From Clostridiales bacterium (lineage in GTDB: Bacteria > Bacillota > Clostridia > Lachnospirales > Lachnospiraceae), in assembly GCA_019424245.1 (NCBI GenBank), contig JAHYZV010000008.1, positions 1-64,000 on the forward strand: a stretch of 64,000 bases of DNA, read 5' to 3'. Within the stretch, counting starts at the first letter, position 1. The number at the start of each line of letters is the position of its first letter. The notes beneath the pieces are model-generated. The model saw only the letters and a list, made by a program, of their open reading frames with translations, was not told the DNA's origin and searched no databases. Position numbers and translations under genes: made by a program. Below are positions 52,358-62,398 of the stretch, in pieces.

Positions 52358-53836
52358 TTAATAAAATTTCTTACTTCCTCTTACCGGCTCAGATGTAAGA
52401 TTCACTCCTAATCTTGCAAATGTCTTAGTGTCTACCTCAGATAACATAACTGTTGTATGAACCTGGCAGCCCTTAAGCTTAGGAAGCTGCTCCATCGCTT
52501 TTTTCGCATTCTCATTAGTTACTGATGTAAGTGCAAGTGCTATAAGAACCTCATCACTATGAAGTCTTGGATTTCTTCCACCAAGATGTTCCACCTTCAG
52601 ATTCTGTATCGGTTCAATAAACTCTGGCTTTATAAGCTTCTCATCATGCTCTATTCCAGCAAGATACTTAAGCGCGTTAAGTATGAGTGCTGATGATGCT
52701 CCTAAGAAATCTGTTGTTTTTGAAGTGATTATTGTACCATCTTCAAACTCTATGGCAGCACATGCAACGCCAGTTTCCTCAGCTCTCTTCTTTGCCGCTA
52801 CTGTTACTTTTCTGTCATCAGTTGTAATCTTGGCCTGCTTCATAAGAAGCTCTATCTTGTATACTTCACTTTCAGATGCTTTCTCTTTAGCTACCCTGTT
52901 AACTGCATCATAGTATCTTCTTATTATTTCCATCTTGGATGCCTCACAGCATGCCTCATCATCTACTATGCAGTTACCAGCCATATTGACACCCATGTCA
53001 GTTGGTGACTTATAGTAAGTGTTCTCACCATATATTTCTTCTAATATAGCATTAAGTACAGGATATATCTCTATATCACGGTTATAATTAACTGCAGTCT
53101 TTCCATATGCTTCCAGATGAAAAGGATCTATCATATTAACATCATTAAGATCTGCTGTTGCAGCCTCATACGCGAGGTTGACCGGATGCTTAAGCGGTAT
53201 ATTCCATATAGGAAATGTCTCAAACTTGGCATATCCTGCTTTAACACCTCTTTTATTCTCATGGTAAAGCTGTGAAAGACATGTTGCCATTTTTCCACTT
53301 CCTGGACCTGGTGCTGTTATGACAACAAGTGGTCTTGTTGTTTCTATATAATCATTTTTTCCAAAACCATTATCACTTACTATGTTAGGAATATTAGATG
53401 GATAACCTTCTATTACATAATGCTGGTATACCTTGATTCCCTTCTTTTCAAGCTTTTCTTTAAACTGGATAGCTGCACTCTGTCCTGTAAACTTAGTTAT
53501 GACTACACTTCCAACAAACAGACCTTTCTTTTCAAACTCTCCTATAAGGCGTAAAACATCAACATCATATGTGATTCCAAGATCACCTCTTACCTTATTC
53601 TTTTCGATGTCTGCTGCACTTATAACTATAACTATCTCAGCCACATCTGATAACTGCATAAGCATCTGCAGCTTGCTGTCTGGGTGAAATCCTGGAAGTA
53701 CTCTTGAAGCATGAAAATCATCAAAAAGCTTTCCGCCAAACTCAAGATATAACTTATCTCCAAACTTTCCTATTCTCTCTTTTATATGCTCTGACTGAAT
53801 CTTAAGATACTTATCATTATCAAAACCTATTCTCAT
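52358..53836 (-). CDS. DUF1846 family protein
   Basis: The 492-aa cytoplasmic protein matches the DUF1846 family over its length: FDNDKYLKIQSEHIKERIGK at the start, EFGGKLFDDFHASRVLPGF, VSDNGFGKNDYIETTRPLV, TAPGPGSGKMATCLSQLYHE (a P-loop-like glycine segment), and the C-terminal LGGRNPRLHSDEVLIALA. The fold and GSGK suggest nucleotide binding, but no activity is established for the family. GGAG/TTAGG precede ATG 53836. It appears monocistronic. Confidence 0.9.
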   Translation of the reverse strand: MRIGFDNDKYLKIQSEHIKERIGKFGDKLYLEFGGKLFDDFHASRVLPGFHPDSKLQMLMQLSDVAEIVIVISAADIEKNKVRGDLGITYDVDVLRLIGEFEKKGLFVGSVVITKFTGQSAAIQFKEKLEKKGIKVYQHYVIEGYPSNIPNIVSDNGFGKNDYIETTRPLVVITAPGPGSGKMATCLSQLYHENKRGVKAGYAKFETFPIWNIPLKHPVNLAYEAATADLNDVNMIDPFHLEAYGKTAVNYNRDIEIYPVLNAILEEIYGENTYYKSPTDMGVNMAGNCIVDDEACCEASKMEIIRRYYDAVNRVAKEKASESEVYKIELLMKQAKITTDDRKVTVAAKKRAEETGVACAAIEFEDGTIITSKTTDFLGASSALILNALKYLAGIEHDEKLIKPEFIEPIQNLKVEHLGGRNPRLHSDEVLIALALTSVTNENAKKAMEQLPKLKGCQVHTTVMLSEVDTKTFARLGVNLTSEPVRGSKKFY

Positions 53837-54015
53837 CCTAACTTGTTCTCCAATCCTTGAAACGCTTTAATGTCATTACTATTCAGAGCCAATCCTAAAA
53901 TATTACAGAAGCCCGAATATTAACATTTTATCAGAATGACTCTTATTTATCAATCTTATTTATGCTGCAATGTTTCACACCACAATGATTCACAACGATT
54001 TAACACTTATTTATG

Positions 54016-55011
54016 TCACAATGTTTCTTTAAGCGGAACCATTTTTATAGAAACACTTCCATCTGTATGCCTTGTTATAAGTGTCCCTCCTCTTTGCGTA
54101 TGCCTGTTCATTATCCCTTTATAGCCAAGATAATCTATAGACATTCCATATGTCAGCTGGATACCTTTATACACAAGAGACAGCGTATTAAGGTGGTCAT
54201 GTCCACAAAACATCCATTTTATAATACCATTATCCACTGCTCTGTTAAAAAAAGTGCCCTCAAATTTTGGAATCCCGAAATGGTCATCAGCTTCACCTAT
54301 ATTGCCATGCTTATATACAACTGCTTTATCTCCCATTTTCATTTTTTCATAGGCCTCTTTGAACTCGTTTACAGGAATGTGGAAAAATGCCATCGCCCTG
54401 ACATCACTATTCTCTTTTTTTAACTTACTTAGCTTGTCCATACACCAGTCTACCTGGTCTTCATGTATACAGTCAAAACCACTGTAGAACCAGCCACCCT
54501 CTCCATACATATTAGAGTCAAGGAAAACAAGTGGCAGTATAACTTTTCCATCGCTGTCTGTAAGATTAATGAAATAGTTACCCATTCCATATATGTCTTT
54601 TCTGCCCTTTGTAAATATACTATATTTACCTGAGCTGTATACATCTGACAGTTTATCCTTGTTGTATCTTGCAAACATTTCACAGTCATGATTACCATAA
54701 ACAAGTGCATATGGTATACCAAAGCTGTCCATAAATCTTATAAATATTTCTGCCTGGCGTTTATTGTTCATAGTTCCGGCTTTCGGGAAGAATGGAAATA
54801 CCGAATCACCTGTGATCACAATAAGATCAGGCTTAGTCCTTTTTATAATCTGACTTACAGCCTTAAGTGCAAGCCTGTCTTTTTTCTTTGAAAATATACC
54901 AAATCCAAGATGCATGTCTGTAAGCTGAAGTATCTTATAAGCTCTGTTTGTATTTATCTTAAGTGCAAATGTTTCATTATCCAGTTGTTTAAATTCGTCT
55001 GATTCGTACAT
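54016..55011 (-). CDS. Calcineurin-like metallophosphoesterase
   Basis: The 331-aa cytoplasmic enzyme carries the metallophosphoesterase blocks: TDMHLGFG (near 30), TGDSVFP, YGNHDCE, the histidine in FFHIPVNEF and CGHDHLN, which together form the dinuclear metal site. The substrate could be a nucleotide, phospholipid or phosphoprotein. The start ATG 55011 is 12 nt past the ATG in the ATGGAGATTACT site. Its leader also contains GCGCAAAGAAACAGCGCAAG, shared with the leader of the unknown gene at 11511. It follows the amino acid permease with a 42-bp gap, so an operon is likely. Confidence 0.92.
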   Translation of the reverse strand: MYESDEFKQLDNETFALKINTNRAYKILQLTDMHLGFGIFSKKKDRLALKAVSQIIKRTKPDLIVITGDSVFPFFPKAGTMNNKRQAEIFIRFMDSFGIPYALVYGNHDCEMFARYNKDKLSDVYSSGKYSIFTKGRKDIYGMGNYFINLTDSDGKVILPLVFLDSNMYGEGGWFYSGFDCIHEDQVDWCMDKLSKLKKENSDVRAMAFFHIPVNEFKEAYEKMKMGDKAVVYKHGNIGEADDHFGIPKFEGTFFNRAVDNGIIKWMFCGHDHLNTLSLVYKGIQLTYGMSIDYLGYKGIMNRHTQRGGTLITRHTDGSVSIKMVPLKETL

Positions 55012-55050
55012 AGTAATCTCCATTCTTGCGCTGTTTCTTTGCGCTGACTT
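55012..55050 (-). promoter_or_regulatory. Leader cassette of the phosphoesterase gene
   Basis: Reading leftward, a GCGCAAAGAAACAGCGCAAG stretch precedes ATGGAGATTACT and the ATG at 55011. It differs at very few bases from 11479-11513 and shares the ATGGAGATTA core with the nth leader. Confidence 0.7.
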
Positions 55051-55053
55051 TTA

Positions 55054-56214
55054 TCAGCTGAGTGGTATAAGTGCCCCGATTGCAGATATTATCGTAGATA
55101 TAACCATAAGCACCTGGAAATAAACTGTGCCAAACACACCACATATAGGACTGTTTCCAGCCTTTTTCCTTGACTTTCCATAAGTCAGCACAAGCATAAT
55201 ACTGACTAGCACAACTACACCGCTCATTATCCTTGTAAGGACTATAAAACTGCTTACACCAAATATAGCAAAAAGTATACATGGAATGGTAGCTATAAGC
55301 CAGCTTATCCTGTTTCCTGTTCCTATCTGCTCATGAACTACATCTCTTAATGCAAGTGTATTAGACCAGAAGGTAGTAAGCAGAGCAAACAAAGAAAATA
55401 CACCTGCAAGAATCATAGCCCAGCTTCCTATGCTTTTACCAAGCTGCATATAGGCAAGCTCCTTATCGAGTGTTCCCTTAGTTCCAAGAAGCACTGTAAG
55501 TGTTACAATAAGCACGAAAAGAGAAGATAATCCAAAACCTGCAAATATTGTCTTTCTAATCTTTCCCGCATCTCCATCAAGTCCCTTAACAACCTGTATA
55601 ACTGCCTGATTAGCAGAGGTTGCAAAAACCACCATACTATAAAGTGCAAGCAGATTGTTCAAATGAAATGGTGCTGTATACAAAGCATTAACAGGATGCA
55701 TAAATGTACCAATCGTCATAACTGCAACTATAACCATGAGTACCGCAACTGCATACTTCTGTGCTATTCCTACAGCCTTCATCCCTATAAATACCACTAT
55801 TCCGGCTATCACATAATAAATAAGCTGTGCTGTCCACAACGGAATATTAAACCAGTTCACAAATATCTGCGCCCCACCATTGATATTGCCACTCACACCT
55901 ATCATAATAGCCAGCCCATATACTATAAACATTATCCAGCTGAACACCTTTTTCATCCTGCCAGTAAAAAGTTCTCCCTCAAAGCTTTTTACAAGCTGTA
56001 CACCTCCATTATTGTATGAAAGCTCAGCTATTATTAAATGCAATATTACATTGACTATATAAGCAATAGCAACCATCCATATAACATCAAGCATACTGTT
56101 TTTTGTTGCAAGATATGGCACTGCTATAATACCTGTTCCTATGCTGTTGCCAACTATCATACATATTGCCTCAAAAGTAGACAGCCTGGCCTCTGAATTA
56201 ATCGTTCCTGTCAT
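55054..56214 (-). CDS. Amino acid permease, APC/HAAAP-type
   Basis: The 386-aa polytopic protein has about 11 TM helices. The first shows the APC substrate motif NSIGTGIIAVPYLA (near 23-36); a later NQAVIQVVKGL segment and the helix count fit the hydroxy/aromatic amino acid permease branch. It is a secondary transporter for an unidentified amino acid. The phosphoesterase gene follows at 42 bp. ATAGCGGAGGATATT supplies the ribosome site before ATG 56214. The terminator of the upstream ABC operon separates it from the resistance module. Confidence 0.85.
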   Translation of the reverse strand: MTGTINSEARLSTFEAICMIVGNSIGTGIIAVPYLATKNSMLDVIWMVAIAYIVNVILHLIIAELSYNNGGVQLVKSFEGELFTGRMKKVFSWIMFIVYGLAIMIGVSGNINGGAQIFVNWFNIPLWTAQLIYYVIAGIVVFIGMKAVGIAQKYAVAVLMVIVAVMTIGTFMHPVNALYTAPFHLNNLLALYSMVVFATSANQAVIQVVKGLDGDAGKIRKTIFAGFGLSSLFVLIVTLTVLLGTKGTLDKELAYMQLGKSIGSWAMILAGVFSLFALLTTFWSNTLALRDVVHEQIGTGNRISWLIATIPCILFAIFGVSSFIVLTRIMSGVVVLVSIMLVLTYGKSRKKAGNSPICGVFGTVYFQVLMVISTIISAIGALIPLS

Positions 56215-56276
56215 ATAATATCCTCCGCTATAGTAAGAATTATGCTATATACTATTCCCCATATATTGCATAAAAA

Positions 56277-56300
56277 CTGCTGGTCATTAAAAACCAGCAG
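56277..56300 (-). terminator. Terminator of the ABC transporter operon
   Basis: CTGCTGGT (56277-56284) pairs with ACCAGCAG (56293-56300); reading leftward the stem is followed by TTTTTATG. It ends leftward transcription from the ABC permease gene. Confidence 0.85.
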
Positions 56301-56457
56301 TATTTATGTTCACAGACACAGCTCAATATATATACATAATAACACTTATTTATTTATGTATAAATAGCCTGTCCTATTAATTCTATATTTAATTCTCTAA
56401 TTTATTAATTCATCAGCATTATTGTCAGTGAAAATATCTTGTATAGTTTTTATATTT

Positions 56458-59400
56458 TCACTTTACATCTCTTATATGCAGCGTTATCGTTATCCAGTCA
56501 AGCAGTATTACAATAATAGCGACAAATGGACACCATATTGCTTCTCTTACACACTCAAGCATACATATTCTTACAAGTACTGTATCTTTAGCCCCTGTCC
56601 TTTTTATGATTCTTAATCTGCTTTCATATTTCTCACATCTGTTTTTTACTATAAGAACAGATACAGCAACAACAACAAACACAGCTGCTAACAGTGATAT
56701 TCCATATAGCATCATTGTTTCAATAGTTTTCTGTTTTAACAGATCCTTTTCTTCTGAATAACTTTTATATAAGAAACCACTCTGTCCAAGATATGAGGAT
56801 ACTATGTTACCAGTTGACACTAAAGCTGAATCTATGCCATAGCGTATATTTACCTGATTATATTTAAGTTTTAATGTAAGTTCATCAGGAAGCTCATCAA
56901 GAAGAAAATATTGTTTAATATTTTCATTCTGATTATCCAATGCCTCCTGTAAAAGAGCCGTTGTAGAAATCATGGTAAACTGTCCAAATTCAGGTATATA
57001 TTCTTTAAATGCAGCATTAATCTCATCCCTGTTTTCATCAGTAATGTATATGACTGCTGCCACATTTGTATCAGCTGCTGGTGTATATCTTGTTTTATAA
57101 CGATATCTTCTTTCAAGCTCTGTGTTGACATATTTTCCAAGAAATCCCCGATAAGCCTCCTCTGATATGACTCCCTCATCATATTTTTCACGTCTTTCCT
57201 GTGTAGTCTTAGTCTGTGATTCAACATTTGAGCCAGAAAGACATGTTCTTGATATAAGATTAAACTCTTCAAGTCTATCAAGTGAAAGCTTATTACTAAC
57301 ATATTTGTGTGCACGGTTCCAGCTCCATGTTTTATGATTAGCTATTACATCTGCTGTGTCAGGATCATCTTTTACGTTAACATATTTTTCCCATACATTA
57401 TCCATATAATATCTTATGAGTGCATCCGAATATTCACTTTCACTTCCATCCCACTGATGATATACAAGCTGGTCGTTTCTCATATTATCAGCATATCCAT
57501 ATAAGTTCAGTGTCATACCAGGCTGTAATGTATCATCATACTGTCCTCTTATATTGGTATCCTTAAAAACTACCGAAAGCTCGCCAGCCGCCCATTTTTC
57601 ATAGTCTGGTGCATTATCGCCTGCATATTTACATATAATATCATATATACTGCTATCTGGTTCTACATACTCTGATGCATACAGGTATTTATAATTCTTT
57701 TCATCAAGCTTTCCATCACTATCTGATATATAATCCTTTGCGCCTATCTTATTATAGTCCATTCCATCCCAGTACCAGCTTCTTCCAGTTTCGAAATATC
57801 CAAGGCGTACTTCTTCAACTCCATCTATATCTTTAATAGCTTTTAACGTATTCTCATCTATTCCTTTATAAATGTATGTATTTGCACATTTAAGATTGTT
57901 ATTTAATGTAAGTTTTCTGTCTATTCCCAAAATATAATCAACATCTGAATTATCAAGATAATCCTGGTAAGAGCTTATATTTATCCTGGATTTATTATAT
58001 ATTTCAAGCTCTGTTGGTTCTTTATACTCTGATGCTGCATACTTAGCGGCACTTTCATTTTTCTTTTTTATTTCTTCTTTGTATTCATTAATATCTTCAT
58101 TATAGTAATATACATATGCTGATGTATTGTTTTCCTTCTTATATGCGACTATATCATCTTTACCTGCATTTTTTTCATATGCTTTGTATGCAGTGTGCAT
58201 ATTAATAGCACATAGCACCATCACAGCTGTCATCACAAGTGTAAAAAGTCTTATAAACATATTAGGCATAAAACCATTTGTATGCATTAACCTTATGTGT
58301 GTCTGATATATGAAATTCCTGTTATTAATCTCTTTTCCGTTATTTTTATTATTATTGGATGGCACATATCTTTCTTCATTATCATTATGATTTTTGCCTA
58401 TCTTAATCTTAACAGATTTATTAATCACATGGGATATATTCATATATATATTAAATATGATACTTATTACAACAGACAATATAAGTGTAATAAGCATTTT
58501 AATATATGTACTGCTTCCTATATAAAAGAAGCTTACACCCATATTTTTTCCTATAGCGCTGCATATAAGCCTTGCAAGCTGGCATGCTGTAAAAAGTCCA
58601 AGAAATGATGACAGAAGCAGTATAATAAAATTCTCGCACATATACATTCCTGTTATCTGGCCTCTTGCTGCTCCTTCCCTGATATGTATATCCATCGTAT
58701 ATTTCCTGGTCATATTATATGCCATCATCTGATAAGTTATAGCTGCGATACCAACAAGCATTACAAGAATAAATATATAATTGTATACAAGCTCATTACC
58801 CCATGGTTTATATGCATAGACACTACTGTTAAACACCATTTCTTTGTCAGTGTCCTTCTGCATTTTGTTAAACATTGCTTCATAATCAGATTCTTGTATT
58901 ATATTTTTCATCCCATATATTGCAATGTTTTTTTGTTTAATATCATTGCTATGCTTAATGTTTCCACATTCATTTTCTGTCAGTATTATACCTGGAAGAT
59001 TCCCGCCTCCCTGCCATATGTTTGTGTAACTATCTATTATCCCCGACAGTCTGTAGGTTTTGGTAACTTCATTTTCCTCATCTGTTGAAGGTCCTGTGTA
59101 TGTATGGATGGTGATTATATCCCCTATTTCATATCCCTGGTTTAGCTTTAACAGTGTATTCCAGTCAATTGCAACATCAGTGTCTTCCTTTGGCCATTCT
59201 CCCTTATCAAGCTTAATATTTCCTGCATGTATAAAATCCTGTGTAAAGAAACCTATCTTTTCATCTGTTTCCTTATCATAATCATATATACTATTTACCA
59301 CATAAGCGAGCTTAGGTTTTTCAAGATAAATGTGTTCACCTAATACATTATCTTTCTTTGCATTGTAATATGGATTCATTATAAACCAGTCGCCAAAATG

Positions 59401-59562
59401 TTTCTTTGCCACTGCTGTCTGATATTGATACATATTTTCCTGAAAAAGAAGCATACCTGCCACAAAAAGAAATGCGATAAAAACTGTTACTATTGTTCTT
59501 AATACTCTCTTCCATCTTCTAAGCATACTTTTTAAACAAAGTAATATGAGTCTGCCATTCAT
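56458..59562 (-). CDS. FtsX-domain ABC transporter permease with large extracytoplasmic region
   Basis: The 1034-aa protein has a first TM helix (about 17-38), an outer domain, an FtsX TM block (about 260-390), a TM helix near 445, a very large outside region (about 460-965, rich in D, N, Y), and two final TM helices. This looks like a MacB/BceB relative built for sensing or removing peptides. ATG 59562 with GGTGAG is preferred over 59583; its start lies 8 nt before the end of the ATPase gene. Pairs with the adjacent ATPase and the two-component system. Confidence 0.88.
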   Translation of the reverse strand: MNGRLILLCLKSMLRRWKRVLRTIVTVFIAFLFVAGMLLFQENMYQYQTAVAKKHFGDWFIMNPYYNAKKDNVLGEHIYLEKPKLAYVVNSIYDYDKETDEKIGFFTQDFIHAGNIKLDKGEWPKEDTDVAIDWNTLLKLNQGYEIGDIITIHTYTGPSTDEENEVTKTYRLSGIIDSYTNIWQGGGNLPGIILTENECGNIKHSNDIKQKNIAIYGMKNIIQESDYEAMFNKMQKDTDKEMVFNSSVYAYKPWGNELVYNYIFILVMLVGIAAITYQMMAYNMTRKYTMDIHIREGAARGQITGMYMCENFIILLLSSFLGLFTACQLARLICSAIGKNMGVSFFYIGSSTYIKMLITLILSVVISIIFNIYMNISHVINKSVKIKIGKNHNDNEERYVPSNNNKNNGKEINNRNFIYQTHIRLMHTNGFMPNMFIRLFTLVMTAVMVLCAINMHTAYKAYEKNAGKDDIVAYKKENNTSAYVYYYNEDINEYKEEIKKKNESAAKYAASEYKEPTELEIYNKSRINISSYQDYLDNSDVDYILGIDRKLTLNNNLKCANTYIYKGIDENTLKAIKDIDGVEEVRLGYFETGRSWYWDGMDYNKIGAKDYISDSDGKLDEKNYKYLYASEYVEPDSSIYDIICKYAGDNAPDYEKWAAGELSVVFKDTNIRGQYDDTLQPGMTLNLYGYADNMRNDQLVYHQWDGSESEYSDALIRYYMDNVWEKYVNVKDDPDTADVIANHKTWSWNRAHKYVSNKLSLDRLEEFNLISRTCLSGSNVESQTKTTQERREKYDEGVISEEAYRGFLGKYVNTELERRYRYKTRYTPAADTNVAAVIYITDENRDEINAAFKEYIPEFGQFTMISTTALLQEALDNQNENIKQYFLLDELPDELTLKLKYNQVNIRYGIDSALVSTGNIVSSYLGQSGFLYKSYSEEKDLLKQKTIETMMLYGISLLAAVFVVVAVSVLIVKNRCEKYESRLRIIKRTGAKDTVLVRICMLECVREAIWCPFVAIIVILLDWITITLHIRDVK

Positions 59563-59569
59563 AAAAAGC

Positions 59570-60274
59570 TCACCCCCTGTCATTACCTTCCGCTATCGTA
59601 TCATCTACTCCCATGCTCACATGTCCATCAACTATCGTAAGCAGCTTATCTGCATATTCTGCCATCTGCTTATCATGCGTAACCATTATTATGGTCTGAT
59701 TGTATTCATTGGAGGCTTCTGCCAACATCTGTACTACTGTCTGTGCACTAGCCACATCAAGGTTGCCTGTAGGTTCATCTGCGAGTATAACTGCCGGATG
59801 TGCTATCATTGCCCTTGCTATGGCAGCTCTCTGCTGCTCACCTCCGGACATCTGCGCTGGAAGCTTTCTTAAACAGTGTCCGATGGATAATATATCCATA
59901 AGACGGCTGACCTCATCTCTATCTGGTTTCTTACCATCAAGTATAATGGGAAGTATGATATTTTCATAAGCTGTATATTCTGGCACAAGACTGTAATCCT
60001 GATATATAAAGCCTATCTTTGTGCGCCTGAACCTGGCAAGTGATTTATTATTAAGCGTGCTTATATCTGTATCATCTATGTACACTTTTCCTGAATCAGG
60101 CTTATCTATAGTCCCCAATATTCTTAAAAGAGTGGACTTTCCAGAACCGCTTTTTCCTATCACAGCTGTAAAATCGCCTTTCTGAATGTTAATACTACAC
60201 TGTTTAAGTGCCTTCACTTCAACGCTTCCTGTCCGGTAAGTTTTACTTATTCCTTCTGCTCTTAATATATCCAT
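59570..60274 (-). CDS. ABC transporter ATP-binding protein
   Basis: The 234-aa ATPase has Walker A GKSGSGKST (38-46), Q-loop FIYQDYS, signature MSGGEQQR, Walker B ILADEPTGNLD and the H-loop in MVTHDKQ. It is the LolD/MacB type that pairs with FtsX permeases. GGAGG lies before ATG 60274, and its stop is 8 nt beyond the preferred permease start, so the two are co-translated. Its promoter region (60367-60398) carries the same box as the response-regulator gene, which indicates direct control by that regulator. Confidence 0.96.
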   Translation of the reverse strand: MDILRAEGISKTYRTGSVEVKALKQCSINIQKGDFTAVIGKSGSGKSTLLRILGTIDKPDSGKVYIDDTDISTLNNKSLARFRRTKIGFIYQDYSLVPEYTAYENIILPIILDGKKPDRDEVSRLMDILSIGHCLRKLPAQMSGGEQQRAAIARAMIAHPAVILADEPTGNLDVASAQTVVQMLAEASNEYNQTIIMVTHDKQMAEYADKLLTIVDGHVSMGVDDTIAEGNDRG

Positions 60275-60366
60275 AGCATATCCTCCTTTAATAAAGTCTG
60301 TATATTATTTCAGATATCTTTAATACTTTATTCCAAACTTTAGTTACTTTCGTATCTGATATGCGG

Positions 60367-60398
60367 ATTATATTGTTGTTAACTTACCTCAGACTTAC
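60367..60398 (-). promoter_or_regulatory. Response-regulator box and -10 of the ABC operon
   Basis: Leftward, GTAAGTCTGAGGTAAGT continues to TTAACA (60398-60377); after 4 nt comes TATAAT (60372-60367). The direct repeat GTAAGT/GTAAGT takes the place of a -35 element, as for an activated promoter. The box matches 20 of 22 positions of 62409-62430. Confidence 0.8.
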
Positions 60399-60435
60399 AT
60401 TCACAAGTTTTTGACCTTTTGTTTCTTACATCTTA

Positions 60436-61641
60436 TTATCTCTTATCCTTAAGTCTATATCTTGGAAGTATTATCGTGAATTCTGCTCCTCCATATTCTT
60501 CACTGTTACCTGCTTTTATTATGCCATAATGCGCCTCTATTATAAGTCTTGACAGATTAAGTCCTAATCCTACATGCATATCCGAAGCACTGTTTCTTGT
60601 TGTAGAGAACCTGTCAAATATATCATCCTGATCTTTAACAGTTAATCCTTTCCCATTATCTTCTATTTTTATAACAACCTTTCTTTCATCACAACCTGCA
60701 GTTATATACACTTTACCATCAGGAATATTTTTAATATAGTCTGCACTGTTTCCTATAACATTAGCTATTGCCTCAACCAGCCACATTTCATCTGCATATA
60801 TAACCGCACTTTCGCATTTATCATCATATTGTACTATAAAAATATCATTCTGATTTTCATGTATCATACAATTCATACAATTATTTATGCTATCTGTTAT
60901 AATTGAACCTATGATTACTTCATCAGCCGCTATTATTACTTTCTTATTTTCAAATCTGCTTATGTTAAGAAGTGTTCTTATAAAGTCCCGTATTCTGAAG
61001 GCACTTCCCGCACTTTCATAAACAAGTCTTCCCATACGCTCATCCATGTGCAATTCCTGCATAAATTCAAGATTTAAGATTATCGCTGCAAGCGGAGTTT
61101 TTATCTGATGTGCTATATTTTCTATAAAATCCTGCATTTTTCTCTGCTGTTTTTTGTTATATTCGTTTTCCTGTTTAAGCCTGTTTTCTAATATTACATT
61201 ACGTTCTTTAACTGCTAAAGCATCAGCTATAACACTGTGAGCGGTCATGCTTCTGATGCTTACCATGCAACATATGAATACAACTGATAATGTAAGTAAT
61301 GCAATTATATATATACATATTTCCCCTGATAAAAGAAATATATAGCTATACCCTTTACTTCCATATCCGATTTTTTCAATAGCTGCATTTCCCTCATTAA
61401 CATATCTACCTACAGCCTGCGTGATTTTCATCTTAGAAAGCACATCAAGATAATTCTCTGCTGCTGTTTTATCATACAAATAAAGAGCCCCTGTAAGAGC
61501 TCTTTGCTTAAGATTATAATACAGGCATAAAAGCATTACTACAGCTGCATTTACTATAAATGAAGCTGCAATAAATAATGTCTGTTTTTTTCTAAAATCC
61601 ATAAATTTCTGTTCGATATCGTCCTGATTACCCATAAACAC
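60436..61641 (-). CDS. Sensor histidine kinase
   Basis: The 401-aa kinase has TM helices at 21-42 and 100-128 enclosing a short outside loop of about 55 residues, a linker coiled coil, the phospho-acceptor block IENIAHQIKTPLAA (H178), and the N, G1 and G2 boxes of an HATPase (IGNSADYI, VVIKIEDNGKGL, GLGLNLSRLI). The small outer loop suggests the stimulus is sensed in the membrane or through the ABC permease. It starts 9 nt after the response-regulator stop, in the same operon. Confidence 0.94.
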   Translation of the reverse strand: MFMGNQDDIEQKFMDFRKKQTLFIAASFIVNAAVVMLLCLYYNLKQRALTGALYLYDKTAAENYLDVLSKMKITQAVGRYVNEGNAAIEKIGYGSKGYSYIFLLSGEICIYIIALLTLSVVFICCMVSIRSMTAHSVIADALAVKERNVILENRLKQENEYNKKQQRKMQDFIENIAHQIKTPLAAIILNLEFMQELHMDERMGRLVYESAGSAFRIRDFIRTLLNISRFENKKVIIAADEVIIGSIITDSINNCMNCMIHENQNDIFIVQYDDKCESAVIYADEMWLVEAIANVIGNSADYIKNIPDGKVYITAGCDERKVVIKIEDNGKGLTVKDQDDIFDRFSTTRNSASDMHVGLGLNLSRLIIEAHYGIIKAGNSEEYGGAEFTIILPRYRLKDKR

Positions 61642-61650
61642 TCTTTACCT

Positions 61651-62334
61651 CTATATTTTATCTATCCACCTGTATCCTACATTTCTTATTGTTTCTATAT
61701 AAGACTGATGCTTTTCTCCATATGTTCCAAGCTTTGCTTTAATTCTGCTTACAGCAACTGTGAGTGTATTATACTCAACATAATTGCCATGCATGTCCCA
61801 TATTCTGTCATATATGACCTCACGTTTAACAACACAACCTTTATTCTGTATAAGTATTTTTATTATATTAAACTCTGTCGGGGTTATGCCTAATTCTACA
61901 CCATTTTTTAATATCTTATACTTATCAAAAAGTACTTTAATATCACCAACACTATATGAATTCTCCTTGAATCTTGCACTTCGTCTTAGGTTAGAGCTTA
62001 TACGCGACAGAAGCTCTGCATTGTGAAAAGGCTTTGTTATATAATCATCTCCGCCTATATCAAGTCCTTTTACTACTGACTCTTCATCATCACTTGAGGT
62101 TATAAATATTATCGGTGCTTCCGTCTTATCTCTTATATTCTCACATATATCATAACCACTTCCATCAGGAAGAATAACATCTAAAAGATATGCATCGTAT
62201 GTTGTTTTCTTAATACTCTCATAAAACTTCTGCACACCTTCCACCGCTGTTACTGTATATCCCTTATATGTGAGCAGCTCCGTAAGGCTTTTTCTTATCT
62301 GCTCGTCATCTTCAACAAGAATAATATGATACAT
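61651..62334 (-). CDS. OmpR-family response regulator
   Basis: The 227-aa protein has a receiver domain (DD at 9-10, phospho-acceptor D52 in YLLDVILPDGSG, K near 104 in ITKPF) and a C-terminal winged helix (about 130-225, with the YNTLTVAVSRIKAKLG recognition segment). It is the partner of the kinase 9 nt downstream. Matching 22-bp boxes precede both this gene and the ABC operon, so positive autoregulation and transporter induction are likely; the ligand is probably a membrane-active antimicrobial peptide, by analogy with Bce-type systems. Confidence 0.95.
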   Translation of the reverse strand: MYHIILVEDDEQIRKSLTELLTYKGYTVTAVEGVQKFYESIKKTTYDAYLLDVILPDGSGYDICENIRDKTEAPIIFITSSDDEESVVKGLDIGGDDYITKPFHNAELLSRISSNLRRSARFKENSYSVGDIKVLFDKYKILKNGVELGITPTEFNIIKILIQNKGCVVKREVIYDRIWDMHGNYVEYNTLTVAVSRIKAKLGTYGEKHQSYIETIRNVGYRWIDKI

Positions 62335-62398
62335 ATGCTCATTCTCCGTATTATATTCATATCTACATTTTCTATCTGCTCATTTATAATATCACATG

